A stretch of 64,000 bases of DNA from Orbilia blumenaviensis (Eukaryota; Ascomycota; Orbiliomycetes; Orbiliales; Orbiliaceae), in the NCBI GenBank assembly GCA_036872755.1, contig JAVHNS010000009.1, positions 186,001 through 250,000 on the forward strand, in the 5' to 3' direction. Every line of letters begins with the position of its first letter. Within the stretch, counting starts at the first letter, position 1. The translations under genes and the position numbers were made by a program. Positions 60,908-64,000 of this stretch are shown here, in pieces. The notes under the pieces are model-generated. The model worked only from the letters and a program-made list of their open reading frames with translations. It had not been told where the DNA came from and did not search any database.

Positions 60908-63387
60908 ATGGAAGATATCAACCTGGGGCAGGCTCTTGGCGGCCTGCGTATTGCGAATAACCCCGACTTTACCCCTCCAGATACACCCGTCCAAGCGCCA
61001 CAGCAGGCAAGGGCCACAGATCGGGATCAGGCAGAAGATATAGAGCCCACCGTGTCCTCGACTCGTCTCGATGCCATGGGAGAGGCAACCAGAGATCTGG
61101 GCCGTAATAACGAAGCCACCTCCCACCCACCCTACCGAGAATCCGACTCGCATTCCGCTTTCTTGGGTTCCGGCTACAGCAGGGGGGAGAGCCAGCGGCC
61201 CTCGGATATGCACCGTGGTTATTCAGACTATGCCGCGCAGCGTCAAACCCGTGGCGAATCGGCTATAATTCCTGGACAGCCTAATATGCGTAATTCCATC
61301 ATCGGTGATGGTTCTCATGGAGTGTATCGCGAACGGTCTGTTCGAAACTCAACAGCGGGTGGATCTTCACCGCATATCGGGAGTAGCCGGTCCCACAGAC
61401 AGAGCTACGCTGTCGAGAACGGCCCTCCTATGAGTAGCGAGGAGTGGAAAGATCGAGGTGCTGCTGTTAGTATCCAGCGACACGTCGATAGTAATGGTAA
61501 TCAAACGCACCGGATAGTAAAGAAGGGCGTGCAAGATTTCAGCTTCGGAAGGACGCTCGGAGAAGGCAGCTACAGCACCGTTCTCGCTGCGACGGACCGG
61601 CAAACGTTAACTGAATATGCCATCAAGGTTCTGGATAAAAGGCACATTATCAAGGAGAAGAAAGTAAAATATGTCAACATCGAAAAGAATACGCTGAACA
61701 GGCTCGGGGACCACCCCGGGATTGTCCGACTGTACTATACATTTCAAGACGAAAGGAGCTTGTACTTTGTCCTCGATCTTGCGACTGGAGGAGAGCTTCT
61801 TGGATTCGTCAAAAAGGTAATACCTGCCAGCGCAACATCCTTTACGTTCCCCCTCTACCATTTCGGAATATACTGATTGGCGGTATAAAACATTTTTAGC
61901 TCGGTTCATTCGACGAAGAGTGTACTCGTTTTTACGGAGCACAAATTCTGGACGCAATCGAGTATATGCACTCGAAGGGGGTCATTCATCGAGACCTCAA
62001 GCCGGAGAATGTGCTTTTAGACGACCAGATGCACGTCAAGATAACAGACTTCGGAACTGCCAAAATCCTGGATCTTCCTTCTCAGGGTCGAGCGAGCAAT
62101 GCCGACGGGAAAACACCCCTCGACCAACAGGATTTTGCTAACAATATTGGAATACCTGATCACGAAAGGGCCAATTCATTCGTTGGTACGGCGGAGTACG
62201 TATCACCGGAGTTGCTGACGGATAAGTCCGCCTGCAAAGGATCCGATCTTTGGGCCTTCGGCTGCATAGTATTTCAACTTTTGGCTGGTCGACCCCCTTT
62301 CAAAGCTGGAAACGAATATCAAACTTTCCAAAAAATCGTTAACCTTGAATACCAATTCCCTCCAGGATTTCCAAAGGTCGCTCGTGATCTCGTCGAACGG
62401 CTGCTCGTATTAGACCCCACGAAACGCCTGACCATGGAGAACATCAAAGCCCACCCTTTCTTCGAAGGAATCCCTTGGGGGAAACAACTGTGGAAACAGA
62501 AAGCACCGCGTTTAAAGTCGTACACACCACCGACAGAGCAGGCTAAACTCATTAAACTAGATTCTGCTCAATCAACGTCCTCGTTCGCCCGATCTTCAGG
62601 CAACCCAAGTACCAATCAACCCCAACCGTCAACCTCGTCACGACCCGTCCCCCCCAAGGTGATTACAGAACTACCTCCTCCAACGCAATTGGACCTTCAA
62701 TGGTCACCCGTTTTGACAAAAACCAATGAGAGGATCCTAAAAGTTGGAAATATGACAGTAACATCCGCTCCCGCTCCACAATCTTTCGGTGCCCATGGAT
62801 CCGGAGGGGCTTTCGCAGAGCAGACCCCAAAGAAATTCTCGAGGTTCTTCCACGGAAATCAGGTTAAAAAGCGGCAGAGACTCGTGATGGTGACAACCGG
62901 TGGTAGGGTAATTATTGCTGGAATTGGTGCTGCTGGGAGCGACGCGAGTAAGGTCAAGACCGAGATAGACTTGCTTGGATTGGGTGTTGTGACAAGAATC
63001 GCACCTCCGTCGACAGGTCAGAAACCTGGGTCGGCGTTTGTGGTTGATACAGTAAGTTCAATCTCTACAATACCCTGTTTTATTTTTTGTGCGTTTTATT
63101 AATACTTGATATAGAAGGACAAGTGCTTCACATTTGAGGACCCTAAGGATCCTGCAACCGAGTGGCTTTCTGCGATAGAAAACTCTAGAGACCTAGCATC
63201 TGCTCAAGCTAGTAATGATGAGCAAAGTCACTCACGTGGAAACAGTCCAGCAAATACACTAAACGGCAATTTGGCGTTAGATAAAAGTAGTAGTTCAAGG
63301 CATACTAAACTCTCAGACGAAGAGAAAAGGCCTTCGAAAAGATTCAGCAAGAGGAATAGCAAGAATGGGCTTGCAGCCGTCTTCTAA
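60908..63387 (+). CDS. 3-phosphoinositide-dependent protein kinase 1 homologue (Pkh/PDK1)
   Basis: Exons 60908-61816, 61900-63051 and 63115-63387 give 777 residues. AGC kinases of this class phosphorylate the activation loops of other AGC kinases (Ypk, Sch9, Pkc). N-terminal 200 residues are disordered and Ser/Arg-rich. Kinase domain: FSFGRTLGEGSYSTVLAATD (P-loop, about 212-230), YAIKVLDKRHI (catalytic Lys), YVNIEKNTLNRLGDHPGIV, then after the 83-nt intron LGSFDEECTRFYGAQILDAI, VIHRDLKPENVLLD (catalytic Asp335), ITDFGTAKIL (DFG 353-355), NSFVGTAEYVSPELLTD (T-loop, the Ser equivalent to PDK1's autophosphorylation site) and SDLWAFGCIVFQLLAGRPPF. The PDK1-specific C-terminal part is a PH-like domain (around LQWSPVLTKTNERILKVGN, RLVMVTTGGRVIIAGIG) extended by the last exon (KCFTFEDPKDPATEWLSAIE). 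Start and splices all keep frame. Confidence 0.95.
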
Positions 63388-64000
63388 TTTAATTACATCA
63401 CTCCACGGACAGAAATATGTCCACCAACCCCCCCCTCGTTCACTATGGTGTCGAAGCAAACCTATAGACCGGAGGATATACCAAGCAACCAATATAAACG
63501 TTTCCTTTCGTCCTATCCAATGGTTACACTTCCATTCCCTTTGTTGCTTTACCTTGCTTAGTCTAATTTCACGATTTGCATCAATGTACAGAAGCGTTTT
63601 CCTTTATTTTCATCATTCATTCCCTTCAACGGTTTGTCGTATGTTAGCGATTTCTCGGGACATTTGCTTGTTTTCTTGTTCTTCTACTTTTCCTTACGAT
63701 GGGTTATTGGTTTTGGTTCTTACTGGAAAATATTGCACATACATTTCTTCTGCTTTCGTCCCGGAAGTAGTATAATACTGATTACGTTCTTTTTTTTTTT
63801 TTATTATATCTTCATTTGTTTTGTTTTTTTCTTTTCCTTTTGTGCCACTGGCTCCCTTTTGTCTTGATTGGTATTAGACTCATTCACTTGACGGAAGAGC
63901 ACAAGTGGGTTTTTTTATTATTTCCAAAGGGGTTCATTTTTTTGAGTAGTAAAGGGAGGGTATGTACCTATCTCGGATCTACCTGGGTGATTTGGCTACT
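63388..64000. other. 3' flank of PDK1 gene, window edge
   Basis: T-rich sequence (T-runs near 63790-63803), typical of a 3' flank. No coding support, and any next gene lies outside the window. Confidence 0.5.

Overview
The window is a gene-dense piece of nuclear chromosome from a filamentous ascomycete (Pezizomycotina). This follows from many short GT-AG introns (about 45-125 nt) with CTAAC/CTGAC-like branch sites, the absence of operons, and a fungal gene set: a Sof1-type snoRNP factor, an Sfi1 spindle-pole protein, a galactofuranose pathway pair, a Cap20-type perilipin and a fungal ankyrin-plus-DIL protein. I would guess Leotiomycetes or a close relative, but that is weak inference. I could support 21 protein-coding genes, most needing exons joined by hand. 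I saw no rRNA, no convincing tRNA, no CRISPR array, and no transposon with a surviving coding region.

Layout, left to right. 0-10 kb: the 3' part of a BLI-3-like flavin-fold protein, a reticulon, MED31, then on the minus strand the proteasome lid subunit Rpn6, a membrane-anchored short-chain dehydrogenase and a GEN1/Yen1 Holliday-junction resolvase. 10-17 kb: a small glyoxalase-fold protein (divergent from GEN1), SOF1, and an ankyrin/DIL protein. 17-23 kb: a 1658-residue coiled-coil protein (minus strand) with two families of internal repeats. 23-32 kb: ribosomal protein L27, then UDP-galactopyranose mutase and a nucleotide-sugar transporter of the UDP-Galf type, arranged head to head. 32-42 kb: a gene-poor stretch holding the Cap20 perilipin, a stomatin and a 298-residue unknown. 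42-50 kb: Sfi1 and, convergent to it, a JmjC histone demethylase. 50-58 kb: a DUF3445 haem-fold protein and RAV1 (V-ATPase assembly). 58-64 kb: a long microsatellite-rich leader followed by the PDK1/Pkh kinase.

Most neighbours are unrelated housekeeping genes. The exception is the mutase/transporter pair (about 24.8-31.4 kb). The mutase makes UDP-galactofuranose in the cytosol and the transporter would carry it into the Golgi for galactomannan and glycoprotein galactofuranosylation. As I recall, the two genes are also adjacent in Aspergillus.

Gene models that simple ORF calling would miss: a start codon that is an exon by itself (SOF1), a 6-nt micro-exon (transporter), hidden 5' exons (ankyrin/DIL protein, Sfi1, mutase, JmjC protein), a hidden 3' exon (mutase), and a nine-exon RAV1. 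I found no clearly new multi-gene system. The least explained items are the repeat-rich coiled-coil protein and the 298-residue orphan.
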